Of a DNA stretch of 64,000 nucleotides, positions 52,800 to 61,787 are shown piece by piece. The DNA lies in the NCBI RefSeq assembly GCF_900172275.1, contig NZ_FWFT01000003.1, forward strand, positions 555,716 through 619,715, written 5' to 3'. Under the pieces are notes generated by a model. It saw nothing but the letters and a program-made list of their open reading frames with translations. It had not been told where the DNA came from and searched no databases. Both the position numbers and the translations under genes were made by a program. The stretch is from Pseudooctadecabacter jejudonensis. Lineage in GTDB: Bacteria; Pseudomonadota; Alphaproteobacteria; Rhodobacterales; Rhodobacteraceae. Numbering within the stretch: the first letter of the stretch is position 1; the number at the start of each line of letters is the position of its first letter.

Positions 52800-52847
52800 G
52801 TTTGCGACTGAAAGTATCGACACCTTCGAGTCTGAGGGGAAGTTGAG

Positions 52848-54689
52848 ATGACCGGCCTAAATTATGTCACCCGCCGCGGCGCAATCTATGTCTGGCGCAG
52901 GCGCCTGCCCGCCTGGGCATCCAAGACGTCATATCTGCAAATCAGTCTTCGGACGCCGAAGTTTTCCACAGCTAAGATTTTGTCCAATCTTGTGAACGCC
53001 GGTTTCGCGACCTGTATTTGTCACATGAAGAGCCAGCGGATCACTCAAGCAAAGGCCCAGCGCTTCTTGTCTGATTTGGTCGTGCAACGGCTCGAGAAAA
53101 TCGAAGAAGAACGCTGTTACAAGCCAGATACTCCATCGCCAGAGGATTGGCGGCAGCGATACCTCAATGAGAGGGGTCGCGCTGTCGCCGCCCGCTTCGT
53201 AGCCGCCCGTGGGGGCGCTGCCGATCTCTTTCAAGAAGATATCCTAGACCTTGAGAAGGATGGGTTCTCTGCCCACGACATTGACTTTGTCCGGAGTGAA
53301 ATTGTTCGTCTGAAGACCGAAATCTCATCGCAAAGCTACAAAGATGAAAGCCGGGCAATGGCTGATACGGCTTTGGGACGTCCGGAGTGTGATACCTTCG
53401 CAATCCGTAAGGTGGGCGCCCTACGTCTATTGGCTCAAGCCGAAGCGTTGGAACGGTCTGACCGCCTTACCACAGACACCCTCGTCCCAGTTCTGGAAAC
53501 TTCCGAGAACGCCTTCCACAAGCCTCTGGCCGCACCAGAACAACCGCAGGAAGATGCGAACAAACGGTACAGCACTGTGATGGCCTCGATCGTCTCCGAC
53601 TACATCGCCAGCAGAAGCCGCATTGTAGATGACCCAGCCGAACAAAAGAAAATTGCGAAAGACGTGTCACAGCAGCGGGCGATCCTCGCGCAATTTGCAG
53701 AAGCGACCCAGGTCAAAAAGCTCACCGACCTGCGCCAGGAAAACCTGTTCCACTACGTCAGCGTTCTGGAGCGGCTGCCTAAGATCTACTGCAAGAATGC
53801 CGTGGACCAAGCCCGGACATTGGAAAAGATTTTGGAGCGGGCTGAGGAACTGTCTGCAGATAAAGTCGGTCTTGCTCCTGCAACAATCAACCGGAACGTA
53901 ACAGCGCTTCAGGGCTTTCTTAAGTTTGCTAAATCCCGTGGGACAAAGCCCGCTGAAACATTGGACTTGTCGTGTTTGCGCAAGCCTTGTGACGATGATG
54001 AACGCAGCGCACGGCTGGCGTTCTCAGAGGATGACATGGCGAGTATTGCCCGCCACCCCGTTTGGACGGGCTGTCAAAGCTCTATCCGTCGTAATGAAAA
54101 GGGCTCAATGGTCATCAAAGACGGGCTCTATTGGGGGCCGATTGTTGCCAGTCTGTCCGGAACACGGCGGGAAGAGATTATGGGGATGACCCTTGATGAA
54201 ATTGACCTGACGCATAAATATCCGCACCTCCATATTCGGAAAAACCACAATAGGCGCCTCAAGAATGCAGCATCAGAACGGTTGGTCCCCTTACATGATG
54301 CACTGGCTCAGATGGGCTTCCACGATTACGTGGCTGATCTCAAGGCGCGTGGCGAGGTTGACCTCTTTCCGGAGCTGTAACCGCAGACTGAGAACGGCAG
54401 TTTTGGAGATGTGTTTTATGGAAAGTGGAAACCTGTCACGGACAGCCAGCTCGGCGAACGCGCGCAACGCCGGACATTCCACAGCTTCCGACACCACTTC
54501 ATCTCGGTTTTGCGCCATGAAACGGATGCGCCGAAAGATCTGGTTAAGGACTTGGTCGGTCATAGACACCATGATGAAACAGACGGCCGGTATCGCAAGA
54601 TGATCGATTTTCGGGATCAAATCCTCGAAAAACTCGCACCGGTCGTAAACAAGTTACCTGCCGATAATTGGCTGGGCCAACTTAAGTAG
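52848..54689 (+). pseudogene. Tyrosine-type integrase interrupted by one in-frame TAA
   Basis: The reading frame runs 510 codons to TAA 54378-54380 and continues unbroken in the same frame to 54689 (613 codons in all). The part before the stop holds the core-binding domain and the first catalytic Arg (SGTRREEIMGM). The part after holds HSFRHHF (His-x-x-Arg), GHRHHDE and the Tyr in DGRYRKM. The truncated product would lack four of the six catalytic residues. Homologous proteins often read LFPEL then K/Q-P at this point, so the stop likely arose from AAA or CAA. Base composition is lower in GC than the core genes. Confidence 0.9.
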
Positions 54690-54719
54690 AACAGGTCAAT
54701 TCCGAGGCTGCATGGGTTT

Positions 54720-54834
54720 CCAAAGGGGCATTGCACCCCTTGGCTTGGTGTTTCCAAAGAGGGCGGAGCATCCTCTTTGGTGGGGATTTGAAAGGGGCAA
54801 CGCCTCTTCACCGGAGCGGGATAACCTTGGTTAT
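54720..54834. repeat. Hairpin array upstream of the relaxase (candidate oriT region)
   Basis: Four inverted repeats follow one another. CCAAAGGGG/CCCCTTGG (54720-54743), CCAAAGAGG/CCTCTTTGG (54754-54780, perfect) and AAGGGGC/GCCTCTT (54792-54808) are similar in sequence. ATAACC/GGTTAT (54821-54834) differs. They lie directly before a MobV-like relaxase gene, where an origin of transfer is expected, but they could also be terminators for the integrase. Confidence 0.5.
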
Positions 54835-54875
54835 GCCGAGTAGGTTGTGTGATTGGGTTGGCCTTCATTAAGTAT

Positions 54876-56261
54876 ATGACAAACATAGTTTATTCAGGAA
54901 TGGTTTTGAACTTTCATGGACCTCGCGGATGCTTGTCTCATGACACATACAAACCCAAGACCCGCCCGAACGCCACAGGCTCCAACCCCAACGCGGTCTC
55001 TGTCCGCATTGAGCCTAAGACCATGTCGAAGGCGCAGTTCCAGCGACGCCATGATTTTAGGATCGGGGCGCAGCCTGCCTACGTGGACGGTGACCTCAGC
55101 CATCTGAACCGTTACCTTATGGAGCTTCGCCCATTGCCGGACATCCAGCGAGAAAATGAGGCACTGCGGAGACGCGCGGGCCGAACCCGCAAGCTGAAGT
55201 CCAATGCGGCCGTGGTAACGGCTAGCATCATCACCTTCGGCTGCGCTGCGCAGAACGTGTTCAACCGGTTGCCGATCAAGATGCAGGACCGCGCCTTCAC
55301 AGAACTGGCGCAGGAGATCGCGGTGCAATTGAACACCCAGCTGGAAGCACTGGTCGTGCATCTCGATGAAACCGCGATCCACGCGCACTTCACCTTGCGG
55401 GCGTACACTGACAGCGGGGAGCCGATCAGCAACGCCACGCGTTTGGGTGACATGGCTGCGCTGCAGGATCTAGCGGCGGAAGTGATGCAGCGGTATGCGC
55501 CTGAAATCGAACGGGGGCGGAAGAAGAAAGACAGGCTGCAGGCGGGTGCGGATTATGCAGACACACGGCACCGGACGGTGAAACAGCTGCACGAAGACCT
55601 ACCCCTTGAGCGGAACGCGCTGGAGGCCGAGATCGCGGACAGCGAGGCAAAAGTGGCAGAGCAGAGGGCGTCTTTGGAAAAGACCCAAAGGCTCTTAGAA
55701 AAGTTGGAAGCAAAAAAGGAGCTGACGGAGAAGGAGGCCAAGAGACAAGAAACTTATAGTCGACGGCTGGAAAAGAAGCAGGCGGATATGGTGGCAGAGA
55801 TGAAGGCTTTGGAGGCCCGCAGAAGTGCGTTGGAAGAGGCCATGAGGCGGGTTGAGGCCGAAAACGAGGCCGTTGGGATGGACCGGCAAAAGGTCAAAGA
55901 AGAGATGGCCGCCGTGCGGCGCGCCAAAGACACCTATAAGACTGAGGTGAGTGCAATCGAAGCGGTGCTGTCAGAAGCCGAAAACGAGACGCTGTCCTAT
56001 GACCCCGAAACAGAACGCACGACAATGAAGGATCCGACGCCGGTGAGGGCTGCGGCCCCGAAGCTTCGCAAACAGATCACGAAACTGGCCAAACGCTTCG
56101 CCTTCGTTGAAGACAAACTGTTCACTCGGATCTTCCGGCTCGATGCGCCGATTGATCGGATCAGAACATTCTTGTCGCGGCCTGATATTGCGCAGGAGGC
56201 GCGGCAGGAGGCCGAGGCGATTGTCCGGGACGCCGTGGAGGATGGACCCGGCCTTGGCTGA
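54876..56261 (+). CDS. MobV/Pre-type plasmid mobilisation relaxase
   Basis: A protein of about 461 residues. The N-terminal third contains NPNAVSVRIEPKTM (motif I region) and VVHLDETAIHAHFTLRA, the MobV motif III HxDE...HxH that binds metal. It should nick DNA at oriT. A long coiled coil (about 230-370) rich in Glu, Lys and Arg follows, then a basic C-terminus. The start is uncertain among GTG 54849, ATG 54876 and ATG 54900; all lie upstream of the conserved core. It is not associated here with conjugation genes, so it would be mobilisable only. Confidence 0.82.
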   Translation: MTNIVYSGMVLNFHGPRGCLSHDTYKPKTRPNATGSNPNAVSVRIEPKTMSKAQFQRRHDFRIGAQPAYVDGDLSHLNRYLMELRPLPDIQRENEALRRRAGRTRKLKSNAAVVTASIITFGCAAQNVFNRLPIKMQDRAFTELAQEIAVQLNTQLEALVVHLDETAIHAHFTLRAYTDSGEPISNATRLGDMAALQDLAAEVMQRYAPEIERGRKKKDRLQAGADYADTRHRTVKQLHEDLPLERNALEAEIADSEAKVAEQRASLEKTQRLLEKLEAKKELTEKEAKRQETYSRRLEKKQADMVAEMKALEARRSALEEAMRRVEAENEAVGMDRQKVKEEMAAVRRAKDTYKTEVSAIEAVLSEAENETLSYDPETERTTMKDPTPVRAAAPKLRKQITKLAKRFAFVEDKLFTRIFRLDAPIDRIRTFLSRPDIAQEARQEAEAIVRDAVEDGPGLG

Positions 56262-56434
56262 GATACAAAAACCGATGAAAGGGCTTGAACCGGACCCGCA
56301 ACGCGTAGATATCAACCCGATAACGTTGATACACACACCGACGATTATCGCAGCGCCAAAGCTGTAAACCCACGTTCTCAGATCCACTGCGCCGATTGAG
56401 CCGCCTTTGATGGCCTCCAAAAAGGCATGGACTG

Positions 56435-57655
56435 ATGACACATATGCTCAAAGACTTCACCGAACTCCTCCCCACCCGCACATCACTCGACGAGATGAAA
56501 GCCGACTTTCTCCGCGATGCAGAAGCCACCGGCATTGAAGATTACCTGCGCGCACGTGCGGTCTCTCCTGCGATGGTCGAGGCGCGTGTGAAAGACGAAA
56601 TCACCGACCTGATGACGGCTCAAGTGGCTGAAATCGTTGAGGCGCGCGGGCTGATCGATGAGGACCTCGTCGATCTGCTGGGTTTTGTGCATGAGGACCC
56701 CAGCGAGACCTTTGTGGCCGCTGTCCGTGATGCCGTGCAGGTCAGCTTTGTTTATGACGCCGCCCATCAGCGCCACCGCTTGCAAGAACGCCAATATGAT
56801 CGCGCGCTCAAGACCGACGGGCGCAAAGAGGAGGTGCAGAGGTTTGTGACAGAGCTGGCCACCGATCATCCCACCCTCGCAGGTCCACTAACGGCCCATG
56901 CCTTGGATGAGATGATCGCCGAATTGCATGCCTGTGCCCCGTGGATGCGGGATCTATCGACATGGATCTACAAGGCGCTGCGCGGACGCTACAGCGCAGG
57001 TCAAACCTGGTTGACCTTCCCGCCGGTGATCTTAATCGGACCGCCCGGGTGCGGGAAGACGACCTACGCCCGTAAGCTTGCGGCACTATCAGGCTAATCT
57101 GCGCGCAAGTTAGACGCCGCTGCCTCAAACGCCAGCTTCACCGTGGCCGGATGCGACGCCACTTGGGGAAGCGCGCAGGCCGGCGTGCCCCTGCAAGAGA
57201 TCGCCAAGTCAGGCATCGCCAACCCGATCACGATCGTCGACGAAATCGAAAAGGCAGGCACCATGACGGCCAGCGGAGGGTCGCGCGTGTCGCTGCCCGA
57301 CGCACTGCTCGGCCTGCTTGAGCCGTCCTCGTCCACGTCATGGGAATGCCCCTACACCCGCCGCAGCTACAACATGAGCCAGATCACCTGGATTCTAACC
57401 GCCAACACCCGCACCGGCATCCCAGCGCCCTTGCTGGACCGCTGCCGCGTGTTCGATATCGACTATCCCGAGGGGGACGATTGGGCGGGGTTGATCCAAA
57501 CCCTCGCGACGGGCCGCATCTTTGATGAAGTCACCAACCGCCTGATCGCGCGGGTGTTGGCAGCGGTCGCCAATGGCCGTCCGCCATCACTGCGGCGCAT
57601 CAGTCAACTGATCGACGAAGCCGCCGCTGTCAGCGAGGATCCGGTGCTGCATTGA
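56435..57655 (+). pseudogene. AAA+ family ATPase interrupted by one in-frame TAA
   Basis: The frame opens at ATG 56435, runs 220 codons to TAA 57095-57097, and continues in the same frame without other lesions to TGA 57655 (406 codons in all). The first half is a helical N-domain ending in Walker A (LIGPPGCGKTTYARKLAALSG). The second half holds Walker B (ITIVDEIEK), the sensor-like ITWILTANTRTGIP and the Arg-finger-like LLDRCRVFDI. The layout is Lon-like, but I see no protease domain. A break right after Walker A would abolish ATPase activity. It lies 173 bp after the relaxase. Confidence 0.85.
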
Positions 57656-57968
57656 GATGGAAAGGGTTGACGGGCGGTTCAAGCCTCTCGCTACCATCAG
57701 GTTCGTCATGTGGTCAAAGAGGGCGGGAAGTGGACCTTAGCTGCGCTAGCAAAAAATCAGTTTCTGGACCAAAAAAAGCAGACTTGAATTTGGCAGTTCC
57801 TTTCATCTTCCCATTTGCGGAATGTGGTCAGAAAATAGCGTCTGTCCGCCCGTGAGAATTGACAGTTCTCAACTTCCGAAAGTCTGAAACTTTCTGCGTC
57901 TTGCGTGGGTACGTCGCATCATCTACCTAAACCAAGGTAAAAGGCTAAGGTATGAGGGAGCCTGAACT
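57656..57968. other. Intergenic region between AAA pseudogene and HExxH gene
   Basis: About 310 bp with no convincing gene. A 67-codon frame (57652-57855) has no ribosome site or recognisable content. A short inverted repeat GAAAGT/ACTTTC lies near 57880. The region must hold the promoter of the gene at 57969. Composition is AT-richer than in the core genome. Confidence 0.4.
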
Positions 57969-59261
57969 ATGTCTAAAATACTTGTCGCTGCTGTCTTTTG
58001 CCTCGCCTTTGCTGGCACCATCAACGCGTGCCCACGTTATCAAAACCTTTCTGTGCTCAGCCCTGACACCGACCCAGATATTCATGACGTTGTGACCTAC
58101 GATATTTGGGCTGTTTGGTATCATCCGCTGGCCTATACGAAGGACGACGCATTGTTCGTGGCACGCCGTTTGGAGAAGATGCGTTGTGCCGCTGTGAATG
58201 ATTTTGGAATGATTGATCCAACTGCGGCTTTTGAAGGCTACTATACGAACGTCATTTTGCACGTCACGGACGATGACATTGTGCAAGACGCTATTCCAAA
58301 CGATTGGGGGAGTGCTGTCGGGAAAAACGACGACGGCTATTCTCAAATGGAGCTGGACGAGCCAGTCCCGTTCGACCTCTACACATTAGATCACGAAGGC
58401 TTTCATGTGATGCAGGATCAAGTTGCCAATCGGTATGAGAGCGTGGCAGCTGGCAGTTACTGGATTGCTGAGGCAAGTGCCGATTGGTTTGCTTGGAACC
58501 TTGTTCCAAATTCAGCAACTGCGTTTGATGCGGCTGCTTCTATTGTCGCGACACCTCATTTGCCGTTCTGGTCTGAATGGCAAACATGGCCGCGAGGGAA
58601 GCCTTTCGGTAACGTTGTTTTTACACGGCCTTATGCCCTCCACGCCCTGCTTGTGTACCTGCAGCGTCACACTCCAATGACCAGGCGAGAGATCTCTCAG
58701 GGCTATTATCGAGGTGACAACACCCCTCGTGAGGTATTTGTTGAAACCCTTGGATTTGATGGTTTTGCCAATAGTTATGCCGACTTTAATGCCAAACTGA
58801 CGGCAATGATGATCCTTGGAAACACTGGCCGTACACTAAGCAACTTTGTCTTTACAGGTGCCCAACGTCGCGAGGCGGTGGCTGGCCTTGAGGATTATTT
58901 TGGCGATCAGATGCAGCGTGCCGATCGCGCATTAATCAGACCAGTCGCGGCATCTATTGACATGACGTCAGACCTCCAAAATTGGACCCAGCCTCGTAGG
59001 GATGCAAGGCCTTATGGTTGGGGCTACAACGTCATCGCGATCGAGAACCCCAGTGGCACTCCGATACTGGAATTCGAAGGTGAAGAAATGCGTCTGCGTT
59101 TGGTTACATTGCAAGGGCAGTCCTGGCGGATTGAAGAGGTCAATGACGGCGACACCATGGATCTAGCCGGTGTATCAAACGCCTACCTTGTCGTTACCAG
59201 CACGCCTCAACTTATGAACGGTTATGATCGATATACATACCGTCTTCGGCTCAGCATTTAA
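57969..59261 (+). CDS. Secreted HExxH protein, candidate metallopeptidase of unrecognised family
   Basis: A 430-residue protein with a signal peptide (MSKILVAAVFCLAFAGTINA). DHEGFHVMQDQ gives HExxH at 142-146, and 22 residues on WIAEASADWFAWN provides Glu168, a plausible third zinc ligand as in gluzincins. Cys21 and Cys73 could form a disulfide. The C-terminal part (from about 330) is beta-rich and may be a separate sandwich domain. I cannot name the family; a distant tie to DUF6055-like peptidases is possible. It lies in the mobile region, between a broken AAA gene and an IS66 element, with lower GC than the core genes. Confidence 0.7.
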   Translation: MSKILVAAVFCLAFAGTINACPRYQNLSVLSPDTDPDIHDVVTYDIWAVWYHPLAYTKDDALFVARRLEKMRCAAVNDFGMIDPTAAFEGYYTNVILHVTDDDIVQDAIPNDWGSAVGKNDDGYSQMELDEPVPFDLYTLDHEGFHVMQDQVANRYESVAAGSYWIAEASADWFAWNLVPNSATAFDAAASIVATPHLPFWSEWQTWPRGKPFGNVVFTRPYALHALLVYLQRHTPMTRREISQGYYRGDNTPREVFVETLGFDGFANSYADFNAKLTAMMILGNTGRTLSNFVFTGAQRREAVAGLEDYFGDQMQRADRALIRPVAASIDMTSDLQNWTQPRRDARPYGWGYNVIAIENPSGTPILEFEGEEMRLRLVTLQGQSWRIEEVNDGDTMDLAGVSNAYLVVTSTPQLMNGYDRYTYRLRLSI

Positions 59262-59312
59262 CCTAGCAGTTCCTCACCGCAGGCTTCTTTGGGCCGTACC
59301 GGACCGCTGTCG

Positions 59313-59387
59313 CTATCTCGAAAGTGATGACAATAAAGCAAGCGCCAAATCAGCACGTGTGCTTATGTCGATTTGCCTAACCTGTTC
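59313..59387 (-). pseudogene. Detached 3' end of the TetR gene, left of IS66
   Basis: If the IS66 element and one copy of its 8-bp target duplication are removed, the TetR gene at 61788-62321 reads on through this segment (VRQIDISTRADLALALLSS, then LSR) and stops at TAG 59315-59313. The original protein would be about 199 residues. Confidence 0.8.
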
Positions 59388-59471
59388 GTAAGCGGTGCGC
59401 CGCTCCCACACTTACAGCATAGCGCTTGATCTGCGATTCAGAGGCTTCTTTGTTTTGTGGGGAGTTTCTCG

Positions 59472-59858
59472 ATGGGAGCTATAAGCGAGTTTCTGGCAAG
59501 TGTGCCGCGTCGGGCGGATGGCAAGCGGAATTGGCCGCCTGAGTTGAAGGCTCGGATTGTGGCGGAGACGCTGCTCGAAGGCGAGACGGTCAAAGCCGTT
59601 GCGAGGCGGTATGAGTTGATCCCCAGTACGGTGTCGGATTGGAGGCGGCTGGCGCGGCAAGGCAAGCTGGTCCTGCCGAACTTGGAGGGCATCGATTTTG
59701 TGCCTTTGGAAATTGAAGCGCCTGCGCCAGTGCCCCAGCCTTTTGCGGTGACATCCTCCGGCATGATTGATGTGATCAAGGGGGACGTCACCGTTCGTCT
59801 TGATGCTGCAACGCCCGCGACACGGATCGCCGAGATCGCAAAGGCCCTGTCCAGGTGA
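59472..59858 (+). CDS. tnpA: IS66 accessory protein TnpA
   Basis: A 128-residue protein with a helix-turn-helix (ELKARIVAETLLEGETVKAV, then ARRYELIPSTVSDWRR). In IS66 elements this first gene is required for transposition with TnpB and TnpC. Its end overlaps tnpB by 4 nt (GTGA). Confidence 0.93.
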   Translation: MGAISEFLASVPRRADGKRNWPPELKARIVAETLLEGETVKAVARRYELIPSTVSDWRRLARQGKLVLPNLEGIDFVPLEIEAPAPVPQPFAVTSSGMIDVIKGDVTVRLDAATPATRIAEIAKALSR

Positions 59859-60208
59859 TCACGCCATCCCACAATGTCCGGATTTTTGTAGCCAGTGATC
59901 CGGTGGACTTCCGCAAAGGCCATGATGGACTGGCTGCCTTGGTGCAAAGCCAACTGCGCCAGAAGCCATTTGATGGGTCGGTCTATGTCTTCCGCGCCAA
60001 GCGGGCTGATCGCCTGAAGCTGATCTATTGGGATGGCAGTGGGCTGGTGATGGCGTACAAGCGGCTCGAAGATCACAGCTTCACATGGCCCGCGATCAAG
60101 AACGGGGTGATGCGTCTGGAACCGGCCCAGTTTGAGGCGCTGTTTGCGGGGTTGGATTGGCGGCGCGTGCGCCCTTTGGAGGTGGCAGCGCCCTCTGCGG
60201 CGGAATGA
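59855..60208 (+). CDS. tnpB: IS66 accessory protein TnpB
   Basis: A 117-residue protein with VASDPVDFRKGHDGLAALV and YVFRAKRADRLKLIYWDGSG, the strongly conserved IS66 Orf2 blocks. The GTG start at 59855 overlaps tnpA by 4 nt. Full length and intact. Confidence 0.95.
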   Translation: MITPSHNVRIFVASDPVDFRKGHDGLAALVQSQLRQKPFDGSVYVFRAKRADRLKLIYWDGSGLVMAYKRLEDHSFTWPAIKNGVMRLEPAQFEALFAGLDWRRVRPLEVAAPSAAE

Positions 60209-60263
60209 CTCACGGGCCCCTTTGCACGGGTCATTCTGCCCTTGTTTTGTTATGGGAACAGGC

Positions 60264-61775
60264 ATGACCGAGCCTGACACATTGCCCGATGACATTGCCG
60301 AACTGAAGGCGATCATCCGTGCGCAGCAGGATCAGAATGCGCGGCTTGAGGCTCTGGTCGCTTCCTTCAAGAAGGCCCTCTTCGGGAGCAAATCCGAGAA
60401 GATTGTTCCAGCCCAATATGAGCTGGAACTGGAGGATATCGAGACGGCCATCGCGCAGGTAGAAGCCGAGATCGATGCCGACGCGCGCACCGCGCCGGTG
60501 CGGCCACCGAAGCCACGCCAGACCAATCGTGGTTCACTGCCCAAGCATCTGGAGCGCGTGGAGGTGATCCTTGAGCCTGAACTCTCCTGCGCCTGCGGGG
60601 CAGAGCGTCACGTCATTGGCGAAGACGTCAGCGAACGGCTCGACATCATCCCCGCCCAGTTCCGCGTGATCGTCACCCGTCGCCCAAAATACGCTTGCCG
60701 ATCCTGCGAGGGCGGGATTGCTCAGGCTCCTGCACCCGCCCACATCATCGCGGGCGGTATGCCAACCGAAGCGACGCTCGCCCATGTGCTCGTCTCAAAA
60801 TATGCCGATCATTTGCCGCTCTATCGGCAGGCCCAGATTTACAGCCGCCAGGGCATTGATCTGGACCGCTCGACATTGGCTGCCTGGGTCGGCAAATCAG
60901 CGTTTGAACTGACCCCGGTCTATGAGGCGCTCATGGCCAATCTGCAGCGCTCAACCAAGCTCTTCATGGACGAAACACCCGCGCCGGTTCTGGCCCCCGG
61001 GCGCAAACGTACCAAAACCGGATACTTCTGGGCACTGGCCCGCGATGATCGACCCTGGGGTGGCGATGATCCTCCCGGAGTGGCCTTCACCTATGCGCCC
61101 GGTCGGTCGGGGCAGCATGCAGACAATATTTTGAAAGGCTTCAGCGGCACCCTGCAGGTGGATGGCTACGCTGGCTATAACCGCTTGCTCAAACGGCCTG
61201 CGCAGGACGTTACTTTGGCCTATTGCTGGGCCCATGCGCGGCGTAAATTGCACGATGTCACCCAATCCGGCGCGGCCCCGATTGCACAGGAAGGCCTGGC
61301 TCAAATCCAGGCGCTCTACCGCATCGAAAAAGATATGCGCGGTCAAAGTGTCGATCAACGGCACGCTGCAAGGCAAGAGCGCTCAAAACCCAACATCGAC
61401 GCATTCGCGCTTTGGCATGCCCAAAGCCGCACCCGCGTCTCTTCAAAGTCGCCAACCCGAGAAGCCCTGAAATACATCGCCAAATACTGGGACGGGTTGT
61501 GCCTGTTCCTCAGCGATGGTCGCATCGAACTCGACAACAACGCCGTCGAGCGCACCATCCGTCCCATAGCCCTCAACCGCAAAAATGCCCTCTTCGCGGG
61601 TCACGATGCTGGCGCGCAAAACTGGGCCACCATCGCGTCTCTTGTCGAAACGTGTAAACTCAACAGGATCGAGCCTCACAGCTATCTGTCCGGCGTCCTG
61701 ACAGCCATTGCTGGCGGGCATAAACAAACGGAAATCAACGCGTTGCTGCCTTGGAATTTTGTCAGACCCGTGTGA
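60264..61775 (+). CDS. tnpC: IS66 transposase TnpC
   Basis: A 503-residue DDE-type transposase. It has an N-terminal leucine-zipper-like region (LKAIIRAQQDQNARLEALVA), a Cys-based zinc-binding domain (CACGAERHV ... YACRSCEGG), and the catalytic core with MDETPAPV, VDGYAGYNRLL and the Glu region ELDNNAVERTIRPIALNRKN. Start ATG 60264 is preceded by GGGAACAGG; ATG 60252 is an alternative. Full length and apparently functional. Confidence 0.95.
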   Translation: MTEPDTLPDDIAELKAIIRAQQDQNARLEALVASFKKALFGSKSEKIVPAQYELELEDIETAIAQVEAEIDADARTAPVRPPKPRQTNRGSLPKHLERVEVILEPELSCACGAERHVIGEDVSERLDIIPAQFRVIVTRRPKYACRSCEGGIAQAPAPAHIIAGGMPTEATLAHVLVSKYADHLPLYRQAQIYSRQGIDLDRSTLAAWVGKSAFELTPVYEALMANLQRSTKLFMDETPAPVLAPGRKRTKTGYFWALARDDRPWGGDDPPGVAFTYAPGRSGQHADNILKGFSGTLQVDGYAGYNRLLKRPAQDVTLAYCWAHARRKLHDVTQSGAAPIAQEGLAQIQALYRIEKDMRGQSVDQRHAARQERSKPNIDAFALWHAQSRTRVSSKSPTREALKYIAKYWDGLCLFLSDGRIELDNNAVERTIRPIALNRKNALFAGHDAGAQNWATIASLVETCKLNRIEPHSYLSGVLTAIAGGHKQTEINALLPWNFVRPV

Positions 61776-61787
61776 CCGGCGCACCGC

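Noticed and set aside
56242..56367. 41-codon frame (MDPALAEIQKPMKGLEPDPQ...) overlapping the relaxase end
   Set aside because: Possible small gene, but it has no ribosome site or homologue that I can recall, and most of it could be relaxase remnant.
57652..57855. 67-codon frame after the AAA pseudogene
   Set aside because: Weak start overlapping the pseudogene's stop and no conserved pattern.
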